From: Saururus chinensis
Taxonomy: Eukaryota > Streptophyta > Magnoliopsida > Piperales > Saururaceae
Length of the DNA stretch: 64,000 bases
NCBI GenBank assembly: GCA_035235625.1
Contig: CP141141.1
Location: 6,500,968 to 6,564,967 of the forward strand
Direction of reading: 5' to 3'
The position numbers and the translations under genes were made by a program. Positions 21,114 to 33,530 of this stretch are shown here, piece after piece (positions within the stretch are counted from its first letter, which is position 1; each line of letters starts with the position of its first letter). Below the pieces are notes generated by a model that did no database searches, had not been told where the DNA came from, and saw nothing but the letters and a program-made list of their open reading frames with translations.

Positions 21114-24100
21114 TGTAACAACCTTCATTTTTCTGTAATTTTTCTGTTTTTTTTTGCTATTCTCTGCAATATTCTGTAGTTTTTTACTCGTATTTCCGAT
21201 GGTGAAATTTAATGCTTCGGCATATCCATATTTGTATATTGTGACTGTAATAGTTGGGAGTGGTATTTAGTCATTGGGCAAGGGCCTCGACGCATCACAG
21301 AAATTTTCGGCGCGAAAATCAGACAGGACATGTGAGAACAGAAGCACAAAGAAAGAAAGAGAAAAAAATTAAAGTGGATCGGCCGCGCTAAGGCACGCCC
21401 GACCCGCTTGGTGAACAGTGAAGGGCCCCTTCACTGTGTCAAGCCATAGGTGCTGCCCCCGGTGACCGCCGGCTTCTGCCTAGCCGGCCTCGGCCTGGTG
21501 ATGCTACCATCGCCGCCTCCCAGGCTTGGTCCCGCCGGCCACCGCCCCTCTTCCTCTTTTCCGTTTCAGCCCAACAGAGAACCGCGCACATTTTTGCCCC
21601 AATTCACCACTGTCGATGGTTGCATGGCTGCCAACTTGCCGCCACGGCTCCGCTTCGACCACTGTGACCTCTGGCCACCACTGTCCGCCGTCGCTCTTTT
21701 GTTTCCGCCCCATTTCGGTCCGTGGACTGCCGTTTTTACCAGATCTGCCGCCGCCGCCATTGCATGGCTTCCAAACTGCCACCACGGCTTCGCCCCGACC
21801 ACTGTGACCTTTGGCCACTGTTGTCCCGGCCTCCTAGCCTCCGTCACCAGTGTGAGGTAAAACGCCACTACCCTATTTCTTTTTGTGTTCATTTCTTTGT
21901 TTCTGTGTGATGCGGTCACCGGTGGTGCTGCAAGCTGACGACTGCTATTGGTTGGCCTTTGGCCTAAGCTGGCCTAGCAATGGCAAGGCCGCCACCCCTG
22001 GTCTGGCCACTGCCTCCCTCAGCCTCTCCGCCTCTCCTTTGCCGCCATTTGGTAAAAATCTGCAGCCCCCATTTTTTTTGCTATCTGTGTGTTGCAGCCA
22101 CCGGCTATGCCGCTAGTGGCTGGCCACAGCGACTAGGCCTTTGGCCTTCTCCCAGCCTGGTGATGACAAGGTCGCCGCCCTAGCCTGAACCGCCACCTCC
22201 CCTAGCTAGCACCCCTCCTTCCGCCATTTTTTGATAGGGACAAATCGTGTTTCTTTCCCTTTTGTTTTCTATGGCTGTGAATAGTCAAAGGAGCTTCGGC
22301 TCACCGTCACCAGTTCCGCCTAAGGCCGACGACGGACTCTTGCGCCCATTCTCCTCTCTTCGGCCCCATTGCTCTGCTTAGTACAAGACACACTTTCAGT
22401 CTAGTGGTGTCGATTTGCCACCGTTAGACTTCAGATTGACACCTATTAGTGTCCACCCAACTCGTAGCGGTTTGTGATTACTGGATCACCACCGTATTCC
22501 GAGTTTGGCCCCTCACCCTGTCGGCCGTTCATGGCCCTACAATGCGTGTCTGCGCTCCAAATCGGTACACTATCACCCTAGTTAAATCGGGTCTCTTTGT
22601 TTCTCTTACCAGCTGTTCTGCTGCCCAGCATCAGCTAGCAAACAATTACAGATGTCGGCTTAACCAATATCAACAAGGGGCCGCAGCTTCTGGCCTCCTC
22701 TGCATGTCTTCTGCACACACCAGACGCCTTAAACTCTGGGGTACGTCTCTGACTGTCACTGATGGGCCCCGCTCTAACCCCAGCCAATGTGTCCCACTTG
22801 ATATTGAGTGGACTTAGGTTGCAAGTCCGACCAAAATGGGCTTTGCCCCGGTCCAGTGACGGCAAGGGCCAACACTTTTGGCCCGATGTTACCCTTGCAC
22901 CCCCACTTTTGATACGCATGACCTAGAAGTTACAGGAAATAGTTCCCAAATTCTGATTCTTCTCGGGGGAAGTATTATTGTAAGCCATTAGACTCAGCCC
23001 ATCGAAGGCTTGACCGATGTCATGCCTGTATCCTCTGTTGTAAGCCGTGCTTGATGCACGATCGTCCGACCAATGTTTTGGTTGGTGGCATTTAGAATTG
23101 TCGCCACCTTTGTCGGCCACACTCTCTGACGCTAATGTTATCAAGTTTGTTTAGGGGACCACTACTGGCGAACCTCTCCCCTTTCATGACCGATCTCCAA
23201 TTAGTCACCTCCTATTATGTGGTCGTTTTTTCCATCTTTAGTGGCACGACCTTGTGTCCGATCGCCCTAGTGCGTCCAATCTTATGCTTTGAGTGAAATT
23301 AATTTAACCTTATCGAGATTAATTCCAGCATCTCTAAAAATCCTTGGGACAACAATGACTCTCTCAGTGCAATGCTTTGGCCACCTATTCCGCTATCGAC
23401 GCTACCACTGTGGTTTGCTCGCCAACAAACTCGCATAGATTATGAGGTAGGGGACCTTGAACTCGTAATTTTATTATAGCATACTTTGATTGTATAGTAG
23501 CATGCTAGGAGTTTATAATTTAATGTTTTGCATGATTATGTTGATTATAAAAGCATGTTGTATGTATATGAATTATGTGTGTATGTTAGTGAAGACTAAG
23601 GGTACGTAGTAAGTTGCTATGAATCGTATGTATGTGACTAGAGCGTGTGATATTCATTGTGGACTGGTGGTATGTGATTGATGGGCATGAGTAGAAGTGT
23701 GTGATTGTAAGTTTGTTGAAGGGGTACTTCATGGGCTATGAAATGGAAACTATGATTGTACGTCGGGAAAGGAAAGACATAAGATTGGCAAGTGAAGGTT
23801 GGATTTGTTGAGATTGAAAAATTAGTTTGGATTGAGTCGGGTGGCACGTTGGAGCAATGAGCAGAAGATGTGAGCAATGTAAGGATGCGAAAGATTTAAG
23901 GTTCTCAACGTCAGAGGTAATTTGTGAATTAGTGAGAATGGACAACATAATTATACATGCATGATGTACATAATATAAATTATAATTAAAAAATAATGAG
24001 TAAGGAATTAGTAAGGGTTTGATGACAGGACTTAGGTCAAAAGGGCCTCATTTGAGGAGTTCGAGTAAGAAGATTCAGTTTTAAGGCGGATGGTGTAAGT

Positions 24101-25877
24101 TGTAAGGTTGTAAGTGTATGATGGTAAGATTATAAGTATGGAATTCAAGTTAAGTAAGGCTATGCAGAGATCGGTAAGGTTGTAAGTGTAAGGGTGAGGG
24201 ATGAGTTAAGTAAAGAATGCTACCTTTGTGGATTAGAACTTCTGGATGGACGTATTTCTAGCCTTGTTGGCTGAAGAATGTAAGACGGAAGTAGTTCCGA
24301 ACATAACTTGTACATGCATAAGTTACCTAATATGAACTTGAATGGTAAATAACCCTTATTTGATAATGATGAGAGTTTGAGACTGAGGATTTCGATGGAT
24401 TAAGTTCTGTTTTGTGCTAGTCGAGAAGTAATCGACTGAGCTTTCTTCCTAGTCTAGCCATGGTGTTATCCTGCGGGATTTGGTCTTAGTGCTATATTTT
24501 GGCCCAAACGTTTGATGCTCTGTTGAGAGCGCTGTAAGTTTTCACACTTTGTAGCTCTGTATGTTTTCTACCTACAAATGGTAATGTATGTTCTGCCCAA
24601 GAGTGGCACTGTATGTTTTCTGCCCCTAGTTGGCACTGTATGGCCCAGAGAGTGGCATTTACGTGCTCAAGTAAGTAGTATCATGGATATGCTCTTACCT
24701 GTTTGATCCTATGCCCCATGAGCATAAGTGTGTCTTGCCTTCAGAAAAGTCCATGGTGTCTAGTTGTTCCCTGAAGGTTAAGGTGACGCCCCAGTGGCAT
24801 TCCCTTCCTTTCCAACGCTAGAGCTTATTAATTGTAATGAGCTTCAGTTATCAGTAGTATGTGTAAGATAGTAAGAGTAAGTTATATGTTTCATATTCTA
24901 AGTAAGTTGTACGTGTAAGATTTAGAGTAAGTGTGAGCTTCTTTGGAAGACAGTAAGAGTAAGTTTATGAGTAGGAGTAAGTTGTACGAGTAAGTTTGTG
25001 AGACTTTGATTCAGACGGTAAGTGTAAGTGTAAGTGTAAGCTTCTAAGGAAGATGTAAGAGTACATTTATGTGTAAGAGTAAGATTGTATGAGTAAGGTC
25101 GTACAAGTTAGTTCATATGAATAAGGTCGTACGAGTATGTGTATATTGTAAGTGTAAGTGTACGTTTGTACGAGTAAGCTAATAAGACCGATTTAGAGTG
25201 TAAGTGTAAGAGCATGATTTATGAGTAAGTGTAAGTCCAGCTTGTATGATGATTTGTATGTGTGGCCATATTTATATTTCTTATTCTATTTGCTTCATGT
25301 GTGATTGCATGGAAGTATCTATATAAGAACTTATGGAGTTCATTGATTTATATTTCCCCTACTGGGTATTTTCCTATTGAGTATGGAAATACTCACCCTA
25401 TCTTTTTAGCCCCTTCGTCCGGAGGCTTTTGCAGGTCGATCGATAGCTGTTTGAGATTGGATTTTCCCCATGGTGGACAATTCTTCCTCGACTTGGAGTG
25501 CAGCGAAATCGTAGTGAGGCTATGTATATTTAAGTGCCATGCTTTCTTGTATTATTTAAGGTGAGAAATAAATGTATTATTTTTCTGGACTTGTGTATCT
25601 ATATATGAATCAGAACACAGACTGTTAAAGAACTTGTACTGAAAAAGGTCTGGGATGTATTTGTTTTTAAAGACCATGGCCATGGCGAGCTTTACTTATA
25701 TGTTTTTGTTTCGGGTCACGCTTGAGAATTTTAGTTTCGCCGTATGTTGAATTAATTTATGAAAACTGTTTTTACATGTTTTGAGTTTTGTTGGTTCATT
25801 TGATTTACATCCGTATTTTGAAATAAATTATTTGTAAGATTTTCAATTAAACGTAAGGAAAAACCTCAAGCGTGACA
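21114..25877 (+). mobile_element. Inner solo LTR, same family, plus strand (4.76 kb)
   Basis: It starts TGTAACAACCTTC and ends AACCTCAAGCGTGACA. The 5-bp duplication TCGAA is at 21109-21113 and 25878-25882. It aligns in inverted orientation with the outer LTR on both sides: 25.0-25.9 kb with 20.4-21.1 kb, and 23.1-24.5 kb with 25.9-27.5 kb. A C-rich part at 21430-22420 gives spurious proline-rich frames on both strands. At 4.8 kb it is long for a plant LTR. Its start and GTGACA end are styled like chromovirus LTRs, but family assignment is inference because there is no internal region. Confidence 0.88.
24840..25260 (+). repeat. GTAAG-rich degenerate repeat tract
   Basis: Dozens of AGTAAGT / GTAAGTGTAAG words run through ~420 bases of the inner solo LTR. 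The outer LTR has a much shorter counterpart, so the tract expanded (or contracted) after the copies split. The word matches the plant 5' splice-site consensus. Confidence 0.7.
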
Positions 25878-27474
25878 TCGAATTAGGGTTACTTATCAAG
25901 ACTAAAACCCATAAGATAACACCATGGCCAGACATGGAAGAAGGCTCAGCCGATTACTTATCGACTAGCTCAAATACAAAACTTAATCTGTCAAAACCCT
26001 CAGTTTCAACTCACAACGTTATCGAATTAGGGTTACTTACCATTCAAGTTCATATTGTGTAACTTATACATGTATAATTATGACTGGAACCACTTCCATC
26101 TTACATTCTTTAGCCAATCAAAGCTAGAACCACGCCTATTCTGAAGCCCTGATCCACAAGGGTAATATACTTCAACTTAACTTATCCATTCTATACTCAT
26201 AACTCATACTTAATTACCCTTATAGTCTTGTAGATCTCTGCATAACTTTCCTTGTCAAGCTCAACTCTATACCAGCATACTCTTACCATCATCTATTTAT
26301 AGCTTTACCTCCCACACCATCCGCCTTAAAACCAGATCATCTTATTTGAATTCCTTGAATGACACCCCTCATATCTATATCCAGTCATCAAACCCTTACT
26401 AATTCCTTACACATTGTTTTTCTGTTACAATTCATATTACGTGCATTATGCGTGTACAATTATGTTGTCAACTCTCACTAACTCACAATCCCCCAAAGAC
26501 ACTATGGACTTTAAGTCTTCTAAATCTCTGCATCCCAGATCTCCTACTCATTGCTCCATCACACCAACTGATTCAATCCAAACCAATCTCATCAATTCCA
26601 ACCTTCACCAATCATACGTCTTCCATCACCAGACATACTACTACAATCTCCCCATCATAGTCCATGAAACATCCATTCGACAAACTTCCAACAATGCACA
26701 TACACATGCCCAATGACCACACATAACCAGCCCACATATGAAGATCTATCATAGGCCCTGATCATATACTATTAAACTTCTTAATCTTTACTAGCACATG
26801 CATAGTTCACATATATAAAACTTGCTCATTTAATTAGCATTTATCATGCAAAACATTAAGCTACAAGCTCCTAACATGTTCCTACATAATCAAAGCATGC
26901 TATCATAAAATTACGAGTTCAAGGTCCCCTACCTCTTAATCCAACAAGTTTGATAGTAAGCACATAACACTGGCAACATCGATGGTAGAGTCGGCAGCCA
27001 AAAGCATCACACTGAGAGAGCTATTTTCCAAAAGATTTTTAGAGATTCTAGAATAATCTCAACACGGTTGGGCTAATTTTACTTGAAGAAAAAGATTGGG
27101 TGCCCCAGGGCGGTTGGGCACAAGGTCATGCCACCGAAAATGGCAATTGCAACCACATAATGGGGGGTAGCTAATTGGAGGTTGACCAATGGCTAAAAAC
27201 ACTTTGTTGGCCACAAGACGCTAAAATTGACCTCAGACCACACCCGGTAGCAATAATTTTGTATTGTCGAAGCCTCACAAAAGGGCAGAGCACTTGGTTG
27301 CTTACTCACAGACATAGGAGAGATGGAGAAGGCTTTAGCGGTCATATTGACTAGTGGTGGTATGTCAAACGTCAAATACCACAAGGGCGGTGCCTTTAAC
27401 CTAAATTGCACACACGACCATAAGCACGCACGACAAAAGGGCAACCATAGGGGAGGACAGGTTGTTGGTGTGTC

Positions 27475-28894
27475 TGATAAGTATAAAATCTATATCTATT
27501 TTATATGTCTTTTTACCTTATTTGCTAATATAGATTAGGTTAATTTAGAGTTAGTTATGGTTTATTTAGATTAAGATAGATATTAGTATTTTAGTTTAAT
27601 TATTAATGATTTTGTAGTTATTAGTAGTTTAGATGTGTATTTAAACAAAGTTGGAATTTTAATTATATTCTACACGTCTAAAATATGGTATTTTATGTTT
27701 TGTAGGTAAAGTGCGCTTATTGAAGTACTTGGACGATGTTTGAAATACTTGAAAATAGTCTTCACATGCTTTAAAGTGATTTGGACAACTTTTCTGAGTT
27801 ATAAACAAGTTAGAAATTAATATGGACACGAAGGAAAGCTTAATGAACAGAATATGAACAGTCCAGGAAAACAGAAATACTGTAGCCGATCGATCGGGGT
27901 CACTTACCGATTAATTGGGATAATGTGAATTCAGATGAAAATACAGTGTAGCCGATCGATCGGGCATGCAGGGCGATCGATCGGCATAACGTGCAGTTTC
28001 CTTGTTTGACCCAAATTCCAATCTTTTTCATATTGGACTTCTTCCTACGGAACTTATGCCTATAAAAAGACATATTTGGCTTAGAATTAGAGGATTCCAG
28101 TAAATTTTAAGAAGAGAAAAAGGAAGAAGAAGATGGAAGAGAACTCAAAGCTTTCAATGGAGATTCAAGTGCTTTCTTCTACCATGGAAGGCTAGACTTT
28201 TCTTTTACTTAGGAGTTGATGAAGCTATAGATAAGTTTCAGTTTCTTTTCTTTTTAATTTAGATCTCAGTTGTGAATGATGACAATTGTATAATATGGAT
28301 TTCCTTTTTAATGGAAGAGCTTTTAATGTTTATTCAAGTCTATGTTGATTTATTGTCTTGTAGATGATAGATTGATATGGTTTTGATATTTGCATCGATT
28401 CTAATTTCTGTGATTTAGATGAGATGGTCATACAATAGTTTTAATGTTCAGATAATTAATGACTTGGATGAGTTATACTAAGATTAGACGGGTCATGCCT
28501 ATAGCTAGTTTAGTGTAGATGATCCGTGCTATTGTCGAAGATAGTTCATGCCATGGAAGTTAATTAATGATTCTTTTTGAAGTAATTCTAGCTTGTAGCT
28601 GAGAATACTTGTTTATGTTCACACTAGATTTAGATTAAAAGTTAAGAAATTGTTATGGTTCTATAGTGGATTCAATTTCCTAAGTAAATTCCATCATATT
28701 AATCTCTTATTTTTAAACTAGTTGATTTATTTCATTTACCTAATTAAAGTTTAAGTTTGATTTAGTTTTTAATCAGCAAATTTCTCTTTAGATTTAGTAA
28801 TAATCCATCCGTCCCTGAGGTTCGACAACCCTTAAATATTTATCCTAGTACAATTACCTTGTACACTTACAAAGGGTTTAATTATAAACGATCA
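27475..28894 (+). repeat. Left LTR of the Athila-like element
   Basis: 1420 bp with a TATA box TATAAAAA at 28061. The four-site CGATCGATCGG module (27886-27984) lies just upstream of it. The GA-rich stretch after the TATA box is probably the start of the transcript. Confidence 0.93.
27886..27984. promoter_or_regulatory. Four-site CGATCGATCGG module (Athila-like left LTR)
   Basis: Sites start at 27887, 27908 (diverged in this LTR; CGATCGACCGG in the right LTR), 27953 and 27974, so the spacings are 21, 45 and 21 bp. CCGATCGATCGG is a perfect 12-bp palindrome. The right LTR copy is at 33942-34040. The placement ~80-180 bp upstream of the TATA box suggests a promoter element. The binding factor is unknown. 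Confidence 0.6.
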
Positions 28895-28900
28895 AGTTTT

Positions 28901-28917
28901 TGGCGCCGTTGCCGGGG
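28901..28917 (+). promoter_or_regulatory. Primer-binding site, tRNA-Asp
   Basis: TGGCGCCGTTGCCGGGG is the exact complement of the 3' end of plant tRNA-Asp(GTC) including CCA. It lies 6 bases after the left LTR. tRNA-Asp priming is typical of Athila-like elements. Confidence 0.9.
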
Positions 28918-29365
28918 ACGGTGTTGATTTGTTACTAAATTAGTATTAGGATAATTCTATCTAATTTAGATTCAGTTTACTTTAGTTTTTAGGTTAATTT
29001 TTAGTTTCTTACCTTTTGTTAATTTGATTTTGTAGGCTGAGTTAAAGATCGTGCTCTCTACACTTGTGGCCACAAGTGGACATCAACAAGCATAGTATTT
29101 CTCTTCGGTTTGCAAGCTCTTTTTCTCTCTTAATTTTTAGTTCTTTTCTTAGTTAGTTTTTACTTATTCTTCCCCTTTTTACACTTAAAATTGTGTGGTG
29201 TGTTTGTGGTGTATGCGTGGTCGTCGCTCCTTACTCCCCCGATGAGTACCATTTGACCCTGAGCCTGAGCGGACATCTAGGAGAGCTGAGTTGCCCTCGA
29301 TCTACATCCCTACACCCCCAAACTCTCCCACCAATTCCTCCACCCACACTACGTCTAGCCCCATC

Positions 29366-31753
29366 ATGGCTGAACATCAGTTAGTAGATGCACCACTTAA
29401 AGCTCTAAGGGAGTATTACACTCCCAATGAGTACACCTCTCCTTCATGCATTAGGTTGCCAGCGGTCGCTGCTCAAAATTATGAAATTAAGCCCAATGTC
29501 ATTCAAATGCTTCCATCCTTTTATGGGCTTAATAATGAAAACCCGTATAGGCACCTAGATGACTTCTTAGAACTATGCACAACTTTTAAGCTCTTAAATT
29601 TAACTGATGAGGCTGTTAAACTTCGCCTTTTCCCTTTCACATTGAAAGATAAGGCTAAGGAATGGCTTCACTCATTAGAGCCAAACACTATCACAACATT
29701 GGCCCAAATGCAACAAGAGTTCCTTAAAAAGTACTTCCCCATAGGTAAGACCAACCAAATGAGAAAGGCCATAACCACTTTTGCCCAACTTCCCACTGAA
29801 CAGTTCCATGAGAGTTGGGATAGACTTAAGGACCTTCTTAGGAGGTGTCCTCATCATGCTGTCCCTAAGTGGCAATTAGTGCAACGTTTTTATGAGGGTC
29901 TTACTGAACAAAACCGTCATCTTGTTGATGCAAGTTGTGGGGGTACCTTTTTATTAAAAAATGAAAATGAGGCATGGAAACTTTTTGAGGACTTGAGTGA
30001 AAATTCTCTTCAACATGCTGCGTTGAATAGAAATGAGAGTGGATTATCTACCTTGAACAATGCCCCCTCTAGGGGTGGCTTGTATGAAGTCAAAAACCCA
30101 TTAGACCTCTTCTCCAAAGTTGATACTTTGAGTAGGAAACTTGACCTCCTTATGACTTCAACCCATCAGCCCACTCCCTTCACCCAAGATGCATGCACAA
30201 TATGCCTTAGCCCAGCCCATACTATCATTGAGTGCCCCTCTGCTTCTCAATTTCCTGAGCTTATCCAAGACCATGTGAATGCCACCCAATCCTTCCCTAA
30301 GGCTGAGAATAATCCATTTTTAAATACATATAACCCTGGGTGGAGGAATCATCCTAACTTTTCTTGGCAGATACAAAACCAAGGGGTTATGGGTAACCCA
30401 CTCTCTAGGCAACCATTCCAAGTCCCACCAGCCCATATCCACCAACCTCAAGTGCAACCTCCATATGTCCAATCCAATAGGAGTCCAAGTTTTGAAGAAA
30501 AAGTTTTGAGTGCCCTGCAAGGCATTCAATCTCAATCACAACTCCTCCACTCTCACACACAATCTATAGCAAAGTTAGAAGCCCAAATTGGACAACTAGC
30601 CATTGTTATCAATAAGAGAGAGACAAGGACATTGCCGAGTCAGCCCCAACAAAACCCTAAAGGTCAATGTGGAGTAGAGATAGTCAATTCCTCTAATGAA
30701 CAAGTTAATTCCATAATGACCCTTAGGAGTGGGAGGATTGTTGACAAGAGTATTGGGGGGACACCAGTGACAGATGATAGGAGTGAGGAGTTAGAGAGGG
30801 TAGCCCCTAATGAGCCTCAAGTAGAAGTTAGTGCACCTCATGAGAAGGAGTCAGTCTCTCCTTCCCCTTCCTCAGAGCCACAGTCTAAGACCTCTTCCAA
30901 TGGATCTATTATCCCTAGGGCACCCTTTCCTCAGTGTCTTGACATGGCCCCACCATTTAGAAAGAGCACAGCTAAGATGGATGATATTCTTGAGACTTTT
31001 AAACAAGTCAAAATTAATCTCCCCCTCTTAGAAGCCATTAAGCAAGTCCCTACTTATGCTAAATTCCTTAAAGACCTATGCACTCAAAAGTGTAAATCCA
31101 AGACCCATGTGTCTAAGAAGGTCTTTCTCACCGAGCAAGTTAGCTCTCTTTTGAAGTTTGACACCCCACCTAAGTATAAGGACCCTGGAGTACCTACTAT
31201 TTCTTGTGTCATAGGTGATCACTCCATCCATAGAGCCCTCCTTCATTTACTTCCTTACTCGGTGTATGAGAAACTAGGGTTAGGTGAATTACAGCCTACA
31301 TCAGTTACCTTGCAGCTAGCTGACCATTCTGTGCGTAAGCCTCGAGGAGTCATTGAGGATGTCTTAGTGAAGGTTGACCGGTTCTTTTTCCCTGTTGATT
31401 TTATTGTTTTAGATATGGAGACCGGTGCCAACCCCACATATCAAATTCCTATCATTCTAGGTCGTCCTTTTCTAGCCACAGCTAATGCATGCATAAATTG
31501 TAGGACGAGGGTAATGGAGATGACTTTTGGGAACATGAAAGTGCACCTAAATATTTTTGTTGTGTCTAACCATTTGCCTGCAACTTCTAATGCTGAATGT
31601 TTTAGGGTAGACAATTTTAGATTTGATGCTTATGACAGAGGTCCATCTTTTGTAGCATTAGCCCATAATCAAGTTATGCCTTCTAATTTTTCTACATCAT
31701 CTTTTTGGAGACTTAAGAGAAGAGCCAATGCTAATATCTACCAGCCGCCCTGA
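29366..31753 (+). CDS. Gag-protease polyprotein of the Athila-like element
   Basis: One open frame of 795 codons from the preferred start MAEHQLVDAPLK; an in-frame upstream ATG at 29291 would add 25 residues. In order it has a retrotransposon gag domain (FTLKDKAKEWLHSL, FPIGKTNQMRK, then a LYRC-type RLKDLLRRCPHH). It then has a CCHC-type knuckle (CTICLSPAHTIIEC, codons spanning ~30192-30233) and a proline/glutamine-rich linker. Last comes a retropepsin-like region near the end (LLPYSVYEKLGLGEL, FPVDFIVLDME, IPIILGRPFLATANA). Gag would form particles and package RNA. Without its own pol, mobility would depend on related elements. The frame is open throughout, consistent with a recent insertion. 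Confidence 0.88.
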   Translation: MAEHQLVDAPLKALREYYTPNEYTSPSCIRLPAVAAQNYEIKPNVIQMLPSFYGLNNENPYRHLDDFLELCTTFKLLNLTDEAVKLRLFPFTLKDKAKEWLHSLEPNTITTLAQMQQEFLKKYFPIGKTNQMRKAITTFAQLPTEQFHESWDRLKDLLRRCPHHAVPKWQLVQRFYEGLTEQNRHLVDASCGGTFLLKNENEAWKLFEDLSENSLQHAALNRNESGLSTLNNAPSRGGLYEVKNPLDLFSKVDTLSRKLDLLMTSTHQPTPFTQDACTICLSPAHTIIECPSASQFPELIQDHVNATQSFPKAENNPFLNTYNPGWRNHPNFSWQIQNQGVMGNPLSRQPFQVPPAHIHQPQVQPPYVQSNRSPSFEEKVLSALQGIQSQSQLLHSHTQSIAKLEAQIGQLAIVINKRETRTLPSQPQQNPKGQCGVEIVNSSNEQVNSIMTLRSGRIVDKSIGGTPVTDDRSEELERVAPNEPQVEVSAPHEKESVSPSPSSEPQSKTSSNGSIIPRAPFPQCLDMAPPFRKSTAKMDDILETFKQVKINLPLLEAIKQVPTYAKFLKDLCTQKCKSKTHVSKKVFLTEQVSSLLKFDTPPKYKDPGVPTISCVIGDHSIHRALLHLLPYSVYEKLGLGELQPTSVTLQLADHSVRKPRGVIEDVLVKVDRFFFPVDFIVLDMETGANPTYQIPIILGRPFLATANACINCRTRVMEMTFGNMKVHLNIFVVSNHLPATSNAECFRVDNFRFDAYDRGPSFVALAHNQVMPSNFSTSSFWRLKRRANANIYQPP

Positions 31754-33530
31754 TATATTTGAGAATGTTGGCAATGTTTGGCTGAAGACATTAAACTTAG
31801 CGCTTCTTGGGAGGCAACCCATGTTTTTGATATATTTCTTTACCTTCCTTTTGTTTATTTTCTTTGCTTCATTTAGGCTTTATTTACTTATTTTCTCAGT
31901 TTTTTTTCTCATTATAGTTTTTTTTCTTTTATGAGATCTAATACTTTAGGTTTGGGGGAATGCTCATCACTTATATTTATTTCTTTTCTCCAATCCTATG
32001 TACTTCACTTTCAGATTAGTGGATTAGTTATGCTTTCAGGTGATATCTTTCTTTTCCCTCTCTTACTTATTCTTGTCATTGTAGTATATATTTTCTTTAA
32101 CATTGAGGACAATGTTTAATTTAGGTTTGGGGGTGTAGAAAGATATTTTTATTTCTTATTTTTCTTTTAGGATGTTTTAGAGTATTTTTTTTCATTATTT
32201 CTTTTGTTTTCTTTACTTTTAAGTGGGTTTTATCGCTTATTTTCTTTTAAAAGTATATGTCTATTTTTAAAGAGATCAATTTCATGAAAAAAGTTCAAAT
32301 AATTAATTAAGTGATGAAAATGATTAAGTGAGTAATTTCTATTTTATTTTCATTATCTTGGATAATTGTGCTTATATTTTTAAATCACATTTTACACACC
32401 TGAAACTTGTAGGAATATAATTTTATGATTTATTACTTGTAATCTTAGTGGGATATCTTTAATTGAGCATATATTTTTAAAAACTTTGCAATTGAGTAAT
32501 TTTTAATATTTTATCATAGATTTTTATGCTTAGCTTTTATTTGAAAAAAAAATGGGATAAGTGTGTATAGAAAAAAAAAGAATAAAAAAAAATAAAAAAA
32601 TGGAAAAAAAAAGTTGAAAAAAAAAATAGATTGAATGAAAAAAAAATGTTGAAAAAAAAGAATAAAGGTTTGTTTCTCTTTTTACTGAGTAACCGGACCT
32701 TGTGCCTAGGCAAGTATAAGGGATCGCGTCAAAAGGTGAAAAGTTGAGATAAATTCTTATATGACTTACTTGGTTCTCTAGCCTTTATAGTTCGAGTTAT
32801 TAAGCCTGAGGGGTGTTTCAACACCTAGTGCCTTGAGCCAACTGGATTAGGGACACTGGCCTAACGCTTGTTACATGGACTATTTAGAAAGCTTAATAGA
32901 ACTAAGTATTGCACAAGTCATATTTTGAACTATATTATGCTCTTATTCCCTAAATTTAGTTGAAATTTGAAGGCTATTACATGAGGGTTTATTATGAGAT
33001 GTTAAAGATGAAAGATTGTCATTGTTATATTTTTGAGTTAGTGAACTTTAATGAGCTTGGTTAATGGGTCACATAAGATATGCTTGTTAATAAAGAATGA
33101 AATTGTATGACTACAAAGTTTCTACACTTTATGTTTTTAAATTGTATATATGTAGTTGCACAATTATTTCTAAGATGGGGTTATAGAATGGATTATTCCT
33201 TACTTGAAAGTGATCAGATCTTAATTGTTTACTTGTTTCAAGTATTTGTGGTTGGTTTTTTTTTTTAAAAAAATATAGTTATGTGTTTTTAAGAAAAAAT
33301 TATTTTTAAAATTTTTGTTTTCTTCTTTGTTTGTTTTATTTTTCTTAGGTTTAGATGTTTGTGGGTATCATTACTGCAAAACCTCACGAGACACAACTCG
33401 TCCAACTAGGGACACCTAGGGGTTTAAAGGCTTATTACATATGCTAAATGCAATCGTGATTCCCTACGAAAGTGGCTTTTATTTATTTTAATTTGCTCGA
33501 GGACTAGCAAAATATAGGTTTGGGGGTATT
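31754..33530 (+). other. Non-coding 3' interior of the Athila-like element with three purine-tract copies
   Basis: It opens with CTTAGCGCTTCTTGGGAGGC, a block seen after the coding part of many plant Athila-like elements. It then becomes very AT-rich, with an A-run field at 32545-32660. The word AGGTTTGGGGG occurs three times, near 31947, 32122 and 33516; the last is directly before the right LTR and is the probable polypurine tract. Confidence 0.7.

Noticed and set aside
21450-22200. Proline-rich frames of 94-136 codons
   Set aside because: They lie within the C-rich part of a solo LTR on both strands, with no family similarity.
20403-25882. A single DNA transposon with long terminal inverted repeats
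   Set aside because: The inverted similarity extends beyond 25882 to 27474. Two nested solo LTRs with TCGAA and TAGAA duplications explain all borders.
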